From the NCBI GenBank assembly GCA_963971575.1, contig OZ020619.1, positions 26,602,800 through 26,666,799 on the forward strand: a stretch of DNA of 64,000 nucleotides. Direction: 5' to 3'. Source of the stretch: Liopterus haemorrhoidalis. Lineage: Eukaryota > Arthropoda > Insecta > Coleoptera > Dytiscidae. The notes under the pieces are model-generated. The model had not been told where the DNA came from, ran no database searches, and saw only the letters and a program-made list of their open reading frames with translations. The position numbers and the translations under genes are program-made. Shown in pieces: positions 12,750 through 23,210 of this stretch (positions are counted from its first letter, which is position 1; each line of letters begins with the position of its first letter).

Positions 12750-14195
12750 TGCCGACAAAGAAAACAGGCTTTAAAATATCAACGAAAAAAACCAATGCTA
12801 TACACTTTACAAAATGCAGAAAATATGACCAAACATCTTTAAAATTCAATAATAGCGATATTTAGTATGCTGATAAAATAAAATATCTTGGAGTAACTTT
12901 GCGACGCAGGCGAACCACCGCTGCAAGCAAGAAGAGACGAAATAACCCTTTCCTATATCAAAACCATTGTAAACAACTCCTCTCATCCCACATTCCCACA
13001 CTTATTCCAAAATAATTATGCAATGAAAACCTCAAATGAATTCCAACAGAAAATCCAAAACATATTAACAAACCTAAATCTTAATATTTCAACCATCCAA
13101 AAATCAACGGTCAAAAATCCTCCGCCTTGGACTAGAAAACATCCTAAATTCATTGTAACCCTGTCGGAATATCCGAAACATTCCACATCCCCATCCTTAT
13201 ACAAAAGTCTGTTGCAGGAAATAAAAGAAGTACACAGCGGAATGGAAGTAGAGAATATCTACATAGACGGCTCGAACATTGACGATAAAGTAGGAGCCGG
13301 CTTAGTCACTGACACCGAAACAAAAAAATACCACCTCCCAGAAACTGTATCCATCTACACGGCTGAAGAATTTGCACTTCTAAAGGCTATTGAGTACATT
13401 AACAGTAACAATAAAAATAAATTATTTATAGTCCATACCGACTCACTAAGTGTAATGCAAAATTTACAAAAAATGTACTCAAAAAGTCCTACTATCGAAG
13501 AAATCCAACAAAAAATACACGAGTCAGTTGATGATGGGAAAAACATTTCCATAATATGGATACCATCACATGTGGGCATACCTGGTAATGAGAAAGCTGA
13601 CATCGCCGCCAAAGAAGCCACCAAGAACACGGAACTTACAAATATTCCCATCCCAGCTAGCGACTACAAAAATCTCATAAAGGAAAAAACTATGATCTGA
13701 TGGAATGAACAATGGGCTGAAACAGATATAAATAGGAATCATCTGAGGCAAATTAAGTCCAACACCAGTGCATGGCCCGCAAGGAAAAGTAGGAGAGAAG
13801 ATGTAGTGATTACCCGACTGAGAATCGGACATAGTCTACCTACCCACAAACACCTGTTTGACCATACAGAACCTGCAAAATGTGCTACATGTGACACAAC
13901 CCTTACTGTGAAGCACATCTTAATAGAATGCCCGAAATATGCTGCCCAACGGACACAAAACAATATCCTCGAACAAGACCTGAAAGACTTATTGGGAAAT
14001 AATGCAGACATAATACATAAATTAATACAATTCCTGAAAGAAATAAATATGTATAATGAAATATAATATCCATGTAATATAATTGTATATAGTAATGTAA
14101 GAAACGAAAATGTATGTATATATAATGTATATAAAACTGAGTGGGTGCTAAAAGCCATGGCAGCTGAAGCACCCCTAAATAAACTTTAATTAAAA
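12750..14195 (+). pseudogene. RNase H-bearing (I-type) LINE, 5'-truncated, one stop in ORF
   Basis: It starts in the RT thumb (TGFKISTKKTNAIHFTK, then KIKYLGVTL at 12870), loses a segment by internal deletion, and runs on open from about 12900. The frame 13023-14066 carries the RNase H domain: YIDGSN (Asp), TAEEFALLKAIE (Glu), HTDSLS (Asp) and SHVGIPGNEKAD (His/Asp), so all four acidic residues are present. A single TGA at 13698-13700, where the sister copy has Trp-Glu, splits it from the RLRIGH...CATCDTTLTVKHILIECP Cys/His tail. An AATAAA lies near 14178 and an A-rich tail at 14190-14212. A related minus-strand copy is at 23628-24960. A young but dead copy. Confidence 0.85.
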
Positions 14196-15224
14196 AAAAA
14201 TTAAAAAAAAAGAAAAGAATTAAAAAAGTTACAAATTATAAAACTCATACAAACATTTCTTGGACAAATATTGGTCAAAATAGATCTTATTATAATATGT
14301 TTTCTGTAAGTAATTTGCAGTTGAATAAAAATAATTAAATATTTACTAATTATTGTTTAGTTATGTCAATAACTAGTTAGATAACAACAAGTCTTGACCA
14401 TGTAGGATTTTTATTAAATGTGTTATTGGAATAAAAGCGAAAAGTTGGGAGATGTAAAGTTAATATCAAAATTGTTTCGTGGACCTCCAAGGGTCCGCGG
14501 CCCACAGTTTAAGAACAGCTGATCTAGATTGAACCATACACTTTTTTCGTCTGCCAAGTAAATTCCCCGCAAGTATAACATTAATGCCTACATGAAGAAT
14601 TAGTGCGTCATCCTTAGTAATGATGTTACAGCTATATTTAGCTAGTCAAATTATTTTTAGAAAATCTATCATAAGAGTCTTCCTTTGAATATTTAATTCG
14701 CAAATTGAGTTTATTTTATTAAATTTCTTTAAAATAACAATTTTTGTATCTATATTCGTAGTAGTAGTCTTATAGTGTACTTCCTGTTTAGTTTTAGAAT
14801 AAATAACTTTGGTTTTTAGCTCATACTATTTTTAGTTTTTCTTGCGAAAATTGATAAATACATAATCTACAGTTGGTCAACCTCTCACTGAGACCTGTAT
14901 TAGGAAATGTTTATTTAATGGTATTCTATCCGCAGTACACGAACGTCATGCTGGTTACCACTTGCCTCACACTGGAATATTGACTGACAACTTGATTAAG
15001 CTATAGTGATCACTACCGTACTAACACATGTCACCAACAGGGCCGAATTTATCAATAGGTTCTATTGGCTCGGACCTAGGAGGGCAAATCTTGGGAGCGG
15101 CATATATCTATGGTGACAAGGAAAAGGGAAAAGTCAATTTACCTACCGTATTGCGCTAAATTCGAGGTCAAGGTAATGGAATGTAATGTAAACAACTATT
15201 CTTATGAGTACGCCTATGCCTCCA
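14196..15224. other. Intergenic, with a lone hAT-like end at 14470-14520
   Basis: Most of this is AT-rich with no gene. At 14473-14520 the complement reads CAGCTGTTCTTAAACTGTGG and continues with GGGCCGCGGACCC, the typical terminal sequence of many hAT elements. No matching left end was found nearby, so it is listed as a fragment only. Confidence 0.35.
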
Positions 15225-16070
15225 CACCACCATAAAAAAGGTGAAAAAACGGTTTTTAATAGTTATTGAAGTCAACTGGTTACGATAAGTCCAGAATTAC
15301 TGTTATGCTTGCCGTTACTGCCGATGGACAGAAGCTTCAACCTTACGATATATTGAAACGTAAAGCAAAGCCCAAAAAAAAGCTGCATCCAGGAATAATT
15401 TTTCGGGTCCAAGAAAATGGTTGGATGACAGAGGAATTGGTATTAGACTGGTTAAATGTGATATGCGGAAAACGTCCAGGTTCTCTGAGAAAACCTCGCT
15501 CCTTGATGCATTTCGGGGCCACCTTACGTCAGGTGTTAAGGGAAAATTTCAGATATTTAATTCCGGTAATACCAGGTGTTATGACAACTCAGTTGCAAGT
15601 CTGGGATGTGGTGGTCAATAAACCATTTCAAGACAACTTACGAAAAGAATGCAACAATTGGGTATTAGCGGAAAATCACCCATTGACACCTTCAGGCAAA
15701 ACAAAGAAATCCTCAGTCTCACTTTTAGGAGAATGGATTGCGACCGCCTGGCACAAGATCCAACCTGAATTGATAGCAGTGGCGGACTAAGGAAAATCGA
15801 GGCCCTATGCAAGGTGCACATTGCGGTTCCTACTAGTCCAAAAAATCATAAAAGAATAGAAAAAATCCATAATAAAACCATCTTACGCGCCTAAAAAAAA
15901 TATGGACCCTAGTTGGCTAGTCTGCCTAGGCCAAAGTTCGTCCATGATCGATAGTGATGGTTTTAAGAAATGCTGCATTTCAAATAATTTAAATGGGTCT
16001 GAAGAAGACAATTTGTGGGAGACTGAAATCGTGCCGATACCGATGCGGTTTTCAAAATATCTTCATGAAA
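15225..16070 (+). pseudogene. pogo/Tigger-type transposase remnant
   Basis: The frame 15266-15790 gives TGYDKSRITVMLAVTADGQKL, VQENGWMTEELVLDWL, MTTQLQVWDVVVNKPF and SLLGEWIATAW, in the order expected for the DDE_1 domain of pogo/Tigger transposases. The second catalytic Asp region (LLDAFRGHL) is found only in the +1 frame at about 15500, so a frameshift pair removes it. FKKCCISNNLNGSEEDNLWE at 15960-16020 is the family's C-terminal end, separated by a ~150-bp intrusion. GCGTTAAATTCGGGG-type words at 15150 and 16080 may be the element's termini. Not functional. Confidence 0.8.
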
Positions 16071-16124
16071 AATTTTGGTGTCGCGTTAAATTCGGGGTCG
16101 CGTTATATTCGGGCTAATATGGTA

Positions 16125-16299
16125 GTTACTGAAGAGACGTATTTAAAGAATACGTTAATCTTAAATTACTGTAAAGGCTTACATTCAAATTTATTTAATA
16201 AATGAATATTTGTTTATACAATTATTACATCAGATTTGAATGTAAGCTTTTACAATAATTTTAAATTTAATGTGTTTTTAAATATGTCTCTTCAGTAAC
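16125..16299. mobile_element. Foldback MITE, 175 bp
   Basis: Nearly the whole element is one inverted repeat: GTTACTGAAGAGACGTATTT... pairs with its complement ending at 16299, each arm about 70 bp. TA flanks it on both sides (16123-16124, 16300-16301). It would form a long hairpin if transcribed. Confidence 0.8.
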
Positions 16300-16410
16300 T
16301 AAGTAAATTGAATTAACATCCGTTTCCATGTCACCACAGATATACTATCTCCCTTCCATTTTTGGCAAGTAGTATTTCTATTTGTTTGACGTCATTACTT
16401 GGCGCATATA

Positions 16411-17649
16411 CGAGGGTTATCTTTTATGTTTTTACAAACGACCACTACATGGCAATATTGAATTGTCTTTACTATATTTGTAAAATTTGACATTTGTTAT
16501 TGTGAAATCAGTGGCAGCTTATAAATTGACCGAGTAGTTGTTGATAGTGAGCGTTAAAAAAACAATTTTGTGAAAAAATGAATATGACTCGTGAAGGTTT
16601 TCGTTGCATGATTTTTTACGATTTTAGTAAAGGCCTAACTCAACAACAATGCATAGATTCGCTTCGTTCAACTTTTGGTAATGAAACACCATCAGAAAAG
16701 ATTGTTTACAATTGGTTTGCAGAATTTCGTAGTAGTCGTGCGTCCGTCATTGATGAATCTCTTGAAGGTCGATCAAAATCGGTTGTGATTCAAAAAAACA
16801 TCGATGCTGTGCGCAAAATGATTGAAGAAGATCGGTATGTGACTTACCGTGAGATAGAGGCATCCTTTGGCATATCGCAGACTGCAATACATTCGATTTT
16901 GCATGAACATTTAGCTGCAAATGATTCCGCACAATTTGACCGAAGCTCAAATAAGGCTCGTGTTGATTCAACCTAGGCACTGCAAAATCCGTATACAACA
17001 TCGTTACAGGTAACTTCGATTTATTCATATGAACCGGAAACTAAGCAACAATCCACTGTTTGGGTCTTCCAAGAAGAACCGAAACTCACAAAAGTTGTTC
17101 GTTCACGAAGCCAAGAAAATGATCGCTTGTTTCTTCGGTTGTACTGGACATGTCGCAACCATTCTTTTAGAGAATCGGAGAACAGTTAATGCTGAATGGT
17201 ATACAACAATTTGTTTTCCAGAAATCATAGACAAAATCAAGAAAAACAACCAAAAACGTCGCATCATTCTTCATCATGACAATGCAAGCTCCCACACAGC
17301 ACGTCAAACAATGAATTATTTGAAGGAATAAAACATCGAATTATTATTGAATGTCTTATTGCCCGTATTCACCTGAATTATCCCCTAACGACTTTTTCTT
17401 GTCCCCAATGTTAAACAAAAAAAGCGTGGACAGCGATTTTCATCACCTCACGAAGCTGTTGAAGCCTTTGAAAACCATGTTTTTCAGATACCAACTTCGG
17501 AGTGGAAAAAATGTTTCGAGAATTGGTTTGAACGCATGCAAATGTGTATAAATCTTAAAGGTGAATATTTTGAAACGCAATAAAACAGTTTGTTCCAAGA
17601 TAAATTTTTGCTTTCTTAGTTTTTGTAAAAACTTAAAAGGTAGCCCTGA
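16411..17649 (+). mobile_element. mariner element, decayed
   Basis: Ends are imperfect inverted repeats of about 28 bp (CGAGGGTTATCTTTTATG at 16411; complement of TCAGGGCTACCTTTTAAG at 17649), each next to TA. Length 1.24 kb and gene content fit a standard mariner. The transposase is broken (16578-17583). Confidence 0.85.
16578..17583 (+). pseudogene. mariner transposase pseudogene
   Basis: The N-terminal frame (16578-16976) has the paired HTH region typical of mariner: MIFYDFSKGLTQQQCIDSL, NWFAEFRSSRASVIDE, then TYREIEASFGISQTAIHSIL and a partial EHL. The frame then shifts; later pieces show QQSTVWVFQ, ACFFGCTGHVATI, RIILHHDNASSHTA (second Asp) and YSPELSPNDFF (third Asp of DD34D, with Asp-to-Glu earlier in SPDL). 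It ends GEYFE.Q-stop at 17583, the usual mariner C-terminus. At least three frameshifts and a stop; the first catalytic region (DE.W) is gone. Confidence 0.85.
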
Positions 17650-17651
17650 TA

Positions 17652-18280
17652 TGCCGGACCATTTGATATTTAACACGCAAAAGTCTCACTAATTTACTTC
17701 TATTATTGTGACTCCATTTATTTATTTTTATTAATATTATTATCATTGTAATCATTTATGTTAGATTTGAAGTTTCGATTAAACTTTTCTGTTGAGAATC
17801 ACTGAACTAGTGCGTGTCTTATGGATAGAGTGATGTGCCAAGACAAGATATAATCAAAGTCTAGACTGTCTTTCAGCAGTCAGACATATTAATAATATGT
17901 TTTAACAGAGGTGTGCATCGGTATTCTGATTAGTGTGATTACATACACTATGCGTCACCAATCGTGCGAACAGTCTGTCAACTAATGTCACATATAATTT
18001 AAGTCATGTTTATTCAGTGAGATAATAATTGTAATTTTTGCTAAATTTCTACTCATGCATCATACTTTTAAAGGTTTATTTGTTAACTGTTAGCATAGGA
18101 GTGTCGCTTTTTCTGCTTATTCATACAGGTCCGTGACTTGTTTATACTGGTAACTCTTAGGATGTAGACCTCCGCAGTCACGCCATTGGCTACATTGGAC
18201 GTCTAGGTGGTCTGAATCCGAGTGGTTAATTATTGAAAATTGTCTTAGCCAACTGTACATCATCCATACGTTAGATAACA
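17652..18280. other. Spacer between two mariner-type elements
   Basis: Nothing recognisable; no ORF resembling a protein and no repeats matched elsewhere in the window. Confidence 0.3.
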
Positions 18281-18358
18281 TACAAGGTGTCTCAAAAGAA
18301 ATTTTATATTTATTTAGCTTACTGCGTGAACTCAACGTAATCGAGGGGCGCGGGGGTT

Positions 18359-19486
18359 ATGTCAATCGGTAGCCTGGCTCTTGGGAATTTAGTCGGTATG
18401 GAGCGTTTCTCGGGAGCAGACCGCGCGTTATGCGTGCGAGAGTTTTACAAAAACGGTGATTCGGCGACTGTAGCGCGTAGAAAATTCTGCAGTATTCGAG
18501 GTTTTCGCCACTTAAATGATGCGCCAAGCATTCCTCTCATTCGACATTGGGTTAAAAAGTTTGAAGAGACTGGTACAACGCTGGATAAATCAAAATCTGG
18601 GCGACCTAGGTCATCAAGAACGGTAGAAAACGTGGAGAATGTTAATCAGTCTGTTCGTGACGACCCGAACCTTTCAATTCGGAAGCGCGCAAGTGCTTTA
18701 AATGTGGATAGATCATCATTACATCGCATTATGCACAAAGACATAAAGCTGCACCCCTACAAAATTCTATTGGTGCAAGAATTAAAGCCCCAAGATGCCA
18801 GTCAGAGGCTTAATTTCGTAAATCAGGTGATTGAGCGATTTTCAACGTGTACCAACATTTTGCGTTCGGATGAAGCTCATTTTCATCTTAATGGCTACGT
18901 AAATAAGCAGAACTGCCGCTACTGGAGTGCCACGAATCCGAAACGCAAACATCAGAAACCCCTACATTCGCCTAAAGTGACCGTATGGGCTGCGATGTCG
19001 GCGCGAGGAATTATCGGCCCTTACTTTTTTGAAGACGAAAGGGGGCGTGCAGTTACAGTGAATTCAGAGCATTATGTGGAGATGTTAGGCAACTTCTTGG
19101 TACCTAAACTGCAAAACTTTCCTGGCTATAACCAAAGAACATGGTTCCAACAGGACGGAGCAACTTCACACACGTCCAATATATCTCTGCCACGTGTTCG
19201 TGAAATTTTCTCAGGCAAATTGATCTCCCGGAGAGGTGACATAAATTGGCCTCCACGCAGTCCAGATTTAACCCCTATGGAGTTTTTCCTATGGAGTTAT
19301 CTTAAATCTAAAGTTTACGCCAATAAACCGACTTCACTGGCGCATTTGAAAGAAAATATCCGTCACGAAATGGCAGCCATCCCTGAGTCCACCTGCCGAG
19401 ACGTCATAAGTAATTTTACTGTTCGATCAAATGAGTGTCGAGAACGCGAGGGTCTACATTTAGACGATATTATTTTTAAGAAATAA
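18359..19486 (+). CDS. Tc1/mariner-superfamily transposase, full length
   Basis: A 375-residue frame. The real start may be Met14 (18398, MERFSGADRALC), because family members usually begin there. Residues 20-80 form a helix-turn-helix (CVREFYKNGDSATVARRKF) ending in a GRPRSSR hook; residues 105-130 give a second HTH (SIRKRASALNVDRSSLHRI). The nuclease shows SDEAHFHLNG (Asp171), WFQQDGATSHT (Asp266) and SPDLTPMEFFLW (Glu308), that is, 41 residues between the second and third catalytic positions by my count. Family members I recall have Asp at the third position (CDFFLW). It cuts and pastes its own element at TA sites. No stop or shift, so it may be active. Confidence 0.9.
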   Translation: MSIGSLALGNLVGMERFSGADRALCVREFYKNGDSATVARRKFCSIRGFRHLNDAPSIPLIRHWVKKFEETGTTLDKSKSGRPRSSRTVENVENVNQSVRDDPNLSIRKRASALNVDRSSLHRIMHKDIKLHPYKILLVQELKPQDASQRLNFVNQVIERFSTCTNILRSDEAHFHLNGYVNKQNCRYWSATNPKRKHQKPLHSPKVTVWAAMSARGIIGPYFFEDERGRAVTVNSEHYVEMLGNFLVPKLQNFPGYNQRTWFQQDGATSHTSNISLPRVREIFSGKLISRRGDINWPPRSPDLTPMEFFLWSYLKSKVYANKPTSLAHLKENIRHEMAAIPESTCRDVISNFTVRSNECREREGLHLDDIIFKK

Positions 19487-19540
19487 ATCCCCAAAAAGTG
19501 TATTTTAATAATTAATAAACATTTTTTCTATATACGGCTT

Positions 19541-20247
19541 ACTTTTTACTTGCCCGACCTTAATATATAAGGGGCAAGTATTGTAATCGCGAAAATTTTC
19601 GATGTCGAGATTTTGACGGATGACCTCGTTTCATGGTCCAGGGAATCCAAAAAACCTATTTTCGAAGTGCCGTCCGTATGTGTGTGTGTGTGTGTGTGTG
19701 TGTGTCTGTGTGTCTGTGTGTCTGTGTGTATACACGATAACTCAAAAATGTTTTAACTTAAAGAGTTCGTTCTGGTACTAAAAAATTCTCCTATTAAATG
19801 GGAAGAACCCTATTTTTTTTTTTTTGAAAATCGGTTGACTAGATATGGGAGTTTACTCGTGTCGATTTTAAGATTTTTGCGAATATTTAGCAACAGAAAA
19901 ATATTTCGAAGAAATTTATTGAACAAAAGTTACTATAAATGCAATAACTAATAACTTTTATTTGAGACGTTTTTTGATAAAACGAAAAATTTCGAAATTT
20001 TTTTGTAAAATTATTTAAAATTTTTCCAAGTCTCAATTTTTTCATACTTATATGTAACGTTTCCATGGTCATGATAATTAATTCGTAACTAGTAAAGCAA
20101 GCCTTGGATAAAAATTTGTAATAGAACATAATTTGATGTATTTTTGAAAATTTATCTAAATATCTAATTTTTTTTTTAAATATTTTTTTTATGGGAGGGC
20201 AAGTCTAGCGGAGGTTTCCCTTCGCCACTGGTTTTTTAATCGATCCA
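19541..20247 (-). mobile_element. Helentron-like element, type A, copy 2
   Basis: Same layout and near-identical sequence as 8328-9633: hairpin ACTTGCCC...GGGCAAGT at 19548-19577, then a GTGT/CTGT microsatellite of only ~50 bp (19678-19730), the shared AT-rich body, GAGGGCAAGTCTAGCG, CGCCACTGG and CGATCCA. It lies inside the 3' non-coding part of the 18283-20278 element, downstream of the transposase stop. Confidence 0.65.
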
Positions 20248-20401
20248 CTAAATATAAAATTTCTTTTGAGACACCTTGTATAAGCACACAACAACTTCCA
20301 TTTCCATAGATGTGTCCCATACATGATTTCCGAGCATGAGCCATTAGTGTTGATTTTCAACCTTGGTATGCATTGAAAACACCTTTTGTGTATTACTAAT
20401 A

Positions 20402-21169
20402 TAGTCGGATTGCTGATAGGTGACTGTTACATGTATGTATCAAGTAGTGCATTCATATAATAATCTAGTTATCATTTTTCAGCGATTTTAAAAATGTTTT
20501 TTGTTATTTGTCTTAGCTGTCAGTGTCTGGTAATAAATATTAATTAAAATATGGCTTCAAAATAGTTCTGAAACTTGGGCAAAATCTGTTAAAAAAATCG
20601 AAAATTTAATAAATGAATGGTGGGAAAGGGAAAGGATTATTGATGATATTAATCTAATAATAATAAATACAAGAAATGACAGCGATAGTTCAGATGACGA
20701 TATCATGCATTATAGTGACTAAATTACTTTAAATAAAAATAGACATTTAAATACAACTTGTAGCAATATATTATATGAATATATTTTTACTTAATATTTT
20801 ATTACTTTGTACTTAGGGGAAACATAAAAATTTAATTTAATTAAACAACAAATTATAATCCAAAATTTACGTATGAGTATAAGTTTTTCCTTATTTATAA
20901 TTATTACCTTAAAATTAATAATTTTGTTTGTTTGAGTACTGCTGTGAATTTATTTTCGTGCTCTAATTACTAAAGATATGTACGAATCATGTCGTTTCTT
21001 TCTAATACTTTGTTTTTATTAAAATAATTTGGAAGGTTAGTTGTCAACTTGCGTCACTATACGTTACTATGGGTATGCAAATAATTATAATGATATAGAC
21101 AGAGAAAGCATATAGTATTGTATATCGATACTTGTAGCAACGAACAGTCACCTATCAGCAATCCGACTA
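20402..21169 (+). mobile_element. Tc1/mariner-type deletion derivative
   Basis: Perfect inverted ends of 28 bp or more (TAGTCGGATTGCTGATAG at 20402, complement ending at 21169), with TA flanks at 20400-20401 and 21170-21171. Only the C-terminal tail of a transposase remains inside (20568-20722), so the element is non-autonomous. Confidence 0.85.
20568..20722 (+). pseudogene. Transposase C-terminal tail (DDE_3-like)
   Basis: The frame reads SETWAKSVKKIENLINEWW, then an acidic Asn-Asp-Ser-Asp-Ser-Ser-Asp-Asp-Asp tail and a stop at 20720-20722. Many insect DDE_3 (IS630-like) transposases end with a kinked helix followed by an acidic Ser/Asp tail. The DDE core is missing. Family call is from this pattern only. 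Confidence 0.5.
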
Positions 21170-21248
21170 TAACTACGACGGGGTTCTTGAAGTTGGCCCA
21201 ACTATCAAAAATAGTGTGTTCAAAGAAAATATTTATATTAGGACATTT

Positions 21249-21249
21249 C

Positions 21250-21323
<74 letters not shown>
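21249..21323. repeat. (CTGT)n(CT)n microsatellite
   Basis: About 18 bp of CTGT repeats run into about 57 bp of CT repeats. It accounts for the Ser/Leu run in the 93-codon frame here. Confidence 0.9.
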
Positions 21324-21326
<3 letters not shown>

Positions 21327-21372
21327 ACCACTCCCCCGTCTTCACTCTTTCTCTCATTTTCTTTTTTTTTTG

Positions 21373-21754
21373 TATTATTTGCCCGACCTTAATAAATAAG
21401 GGGCAAGTATTGTAATTGCGAAAATATTCGATGTCGAGATTTTGACTGATGACCATGTTTCATGGTCCAGGGAATCCAAAAAAACCTATTTTCGAAGTGC
21501 CGTCCGTATGTGTTTGGATGTGTGTGTCTGTGTGTGTATGTGTAACTTGGAGAATTCGTTCTGGTTCTAAAAAATTCTCCTTATAGTTGGGAAGAACCCT
21601 ATTGTTTTTTTATAAAGATCCGACACTGAAAAGGAAGTTATTAACTTTAAAATTTAAAAAAAATTATAACTAGTTAACCCAGCCTTGGACAAAAATTTGT
21701 GTAAAACATAATTTAATGTATTTTTGAAGGTTTACCTAAATCTTTTTTTTTAAT

Positions 21755-21832
<78 letters not shown>

Positions 21833-21938
21833 ATAGGTTTAAGAGAATATTGTTTTATTTATATATATATTATTATTATTATTTTATGGGAGGGAAAGTC
21901 TAGCGTAGGTCTCCCTTTGCCACTGAATTTTCGATCCA
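21373..21938 (-). mobile_element. Helentron-like element, type A, copy 3 (diverged)
   Basis: Hairpin TTGCCC...GGGCAA near 21378-21405, a degenerate GTGT/CTGT tract at 21507-21541, a shortened body, then GAGGGAAAGTCTAGCG, GCCACTG and CGATCCA at 21890-21938. The body contains a (TA)n tract. More diverged than copies 1 and 2. Confidence 0.6.
21759..21828. repeat. (TA)n microsatellite
   Basis: About 35 TA units inside the diverged type A Helentron-like element. Confidence 0.9.
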
Positions 21939-22357
21939 TTACAGGGGGATTTGATGGCATCATGTCCGCACAAGAATTTTCGTTTTCGGAGCTTCCGCTT
22001 CTCGATCTTTGCTTATAGCTTCATTTGGTCGACCCATTATTTGGGATATCTGCCTCGATCGATGTCTATCTACTATCCCTTGCATGATTTCTTTCTAATC
22101 CGTCTTCTCTTTTGGATATATGATAACATATAATTGAAAATATCGGAAAATAATTCAGTGAAATACTTTTAACATAGTACTGTTAAAATAAAACCCATTT
22201 ATCTTAAATTATATTTACTTTATTTTAACATAAATTCACAATTTTCATGATTTAATAGTTGGGCCAACTTCACTGAGACGGGGGCTCGTATATAATTAAC
22301 TAAAGTTCTCTTCTCTGTATTTCTGGTACATTAATATCAAAACGGGCTTCCACAGCA

Positions 22358-22391
<34 letters not shown>

Positions 22392-22402
22392 CAAATGTTT
22401 TA

Positions 22403-22531
22403 AGATAGTGTTTTGTCATTAAACTAGAAGATGGGTAGCTCGATTCGCTCGGCTTCTTCTAACCAAACACTTACTAACCTAACCTAACCTAAGATAGTGT
22501 TTTGTCATTAAACTAGAAGATGGGTAGCTCG
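22403..22531. repeat. Short tandem duplication with CCTAA repeats at the junction
   Basis: A 40-bp block (AGATAGTGTTTTGTCATTAA...) at 22403-22442 recurs exactly at 22492-22531, period 89 bp. Just before the second copy stands CCTAACCTAACCTAA. An (ATT)n run of about 30 bp lies at 22360-22390. Confidence 0.85.
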
Positions 22532-23024
22532 CTTCCAGAAACCATTGTTTTAGAGCCACTGATAATTTTTGAATTATTTAGTGTAGTCGTTATGTGCTGC
22601 CATCTGTATAGAGTTTGAAGTGGGATATTGTAAATCTTGCCCCAAATTTTGATGTATTGATTGTTACTAATTTTATTTTAGATTGTTAGTTTTGTATAAG
22701 AAATTTGAAATGTCTGGAGGCTATATACAGCATTAACATGAATTTATTTATTCTAGCGATGCTCCAATCCAAGTTGTTACTTCAAAAATAGACAATTTTT
22801 GTCTTTTATTGATGTAGAAATATAAGTTGCCTCTGGTTCGTCATTTTAAATGTCAAATTAATTATCAAAAACAAAATGGGAATTCGTATTTTTAGGTCTT
22901 TGTATAATTCAAATTTAATTTAATTGGTATAATGAAACTGTAAGTAAGAAAAGTATAAATGTAAAAAAGTGGATGTAACTCAATGCAAAATTTTTGTTGT
23001 TTTTTTTCAAATTATTTTTATTAG
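22532..23024. other. Region upstream of the carrier gene's first recognised exon
   Basis: No ORF resembling the EF-hand half of SCaMC proteins was found here. A T-rich tract ending TTATTAG at 23024 is a good splice acceptor, so this stretch may be the end of a further intron or promoter-proximal sequence. Confidence 0.35.
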
Positions 23025-23054
23025 AAACGTATTTCCAATACAAATCTCTTAAAA

Positions 23055-23210
23055 ATGCGATTCCCAAAGTTACGCCGTAAATTAATCAGAAAGACCCCTA
23101 TAGACCAAAGGGCCGCATTATTCACAAAACATTTCGTTGCTGGTGGTATAGCGGGTGTTATTTCAAGAACTGTCACAGCCCCTATGGACAGATTAAAAAT
23201 CTTTTATCAG
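23055..23210 (+). CDS. SCaMC: SCaMC-like carrier, exon 1
   Basis: 52 codons: a basic N-terminus, then KHFVAGGIAGVISRT and APMDRLKIFYQ, the first transmembrane helix with the PxDxxK signature. It ends TATCAG before GTTTGC (donor), phase 0. ATG at 23055 is the first in-frame Met after a TTATTAG acceptor (23024); the ten codons between are open. Confidence 0.85.

Larger units (their letters stand above)
18283..20278 (+). mobile_element. IS630/Tc1-mariner element with intact transposase
   Basis: Inverted ends CAAGGTGTCTCAAAAG...(about 30 bp, complement ending at 20278) are flanked by TA at 18281-18282 and 20279-20280. It holds one uninterrupted transposase ORF (18359-19486). The 3' non-coding part carries a Helentron-like insertion (19541-20247); without it the element is about 1.29 kb. 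The intact ORF and well-matched ends point to fairly recent activity, at least before the insertion. Confidence 0.9.
21176..22288. mobile_element. TA-flanked TIR element carrying a Helentron-like insertion
   Basis: Inverted ends: CGACGGGGTTCTTGAAGTTG at 21176 and the complement of ...AACTTCACTGAGACGGGGGC at the right end (22288); both contain AAGTTGGCCCAACTAT. TA at 21174-21175 and 22289-22290. It begins six bases after the end of 20402-21169. Inside are a CT tract (21249-21323) and the type A element 21373-21938. No transposase. Confidence 0.7.
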
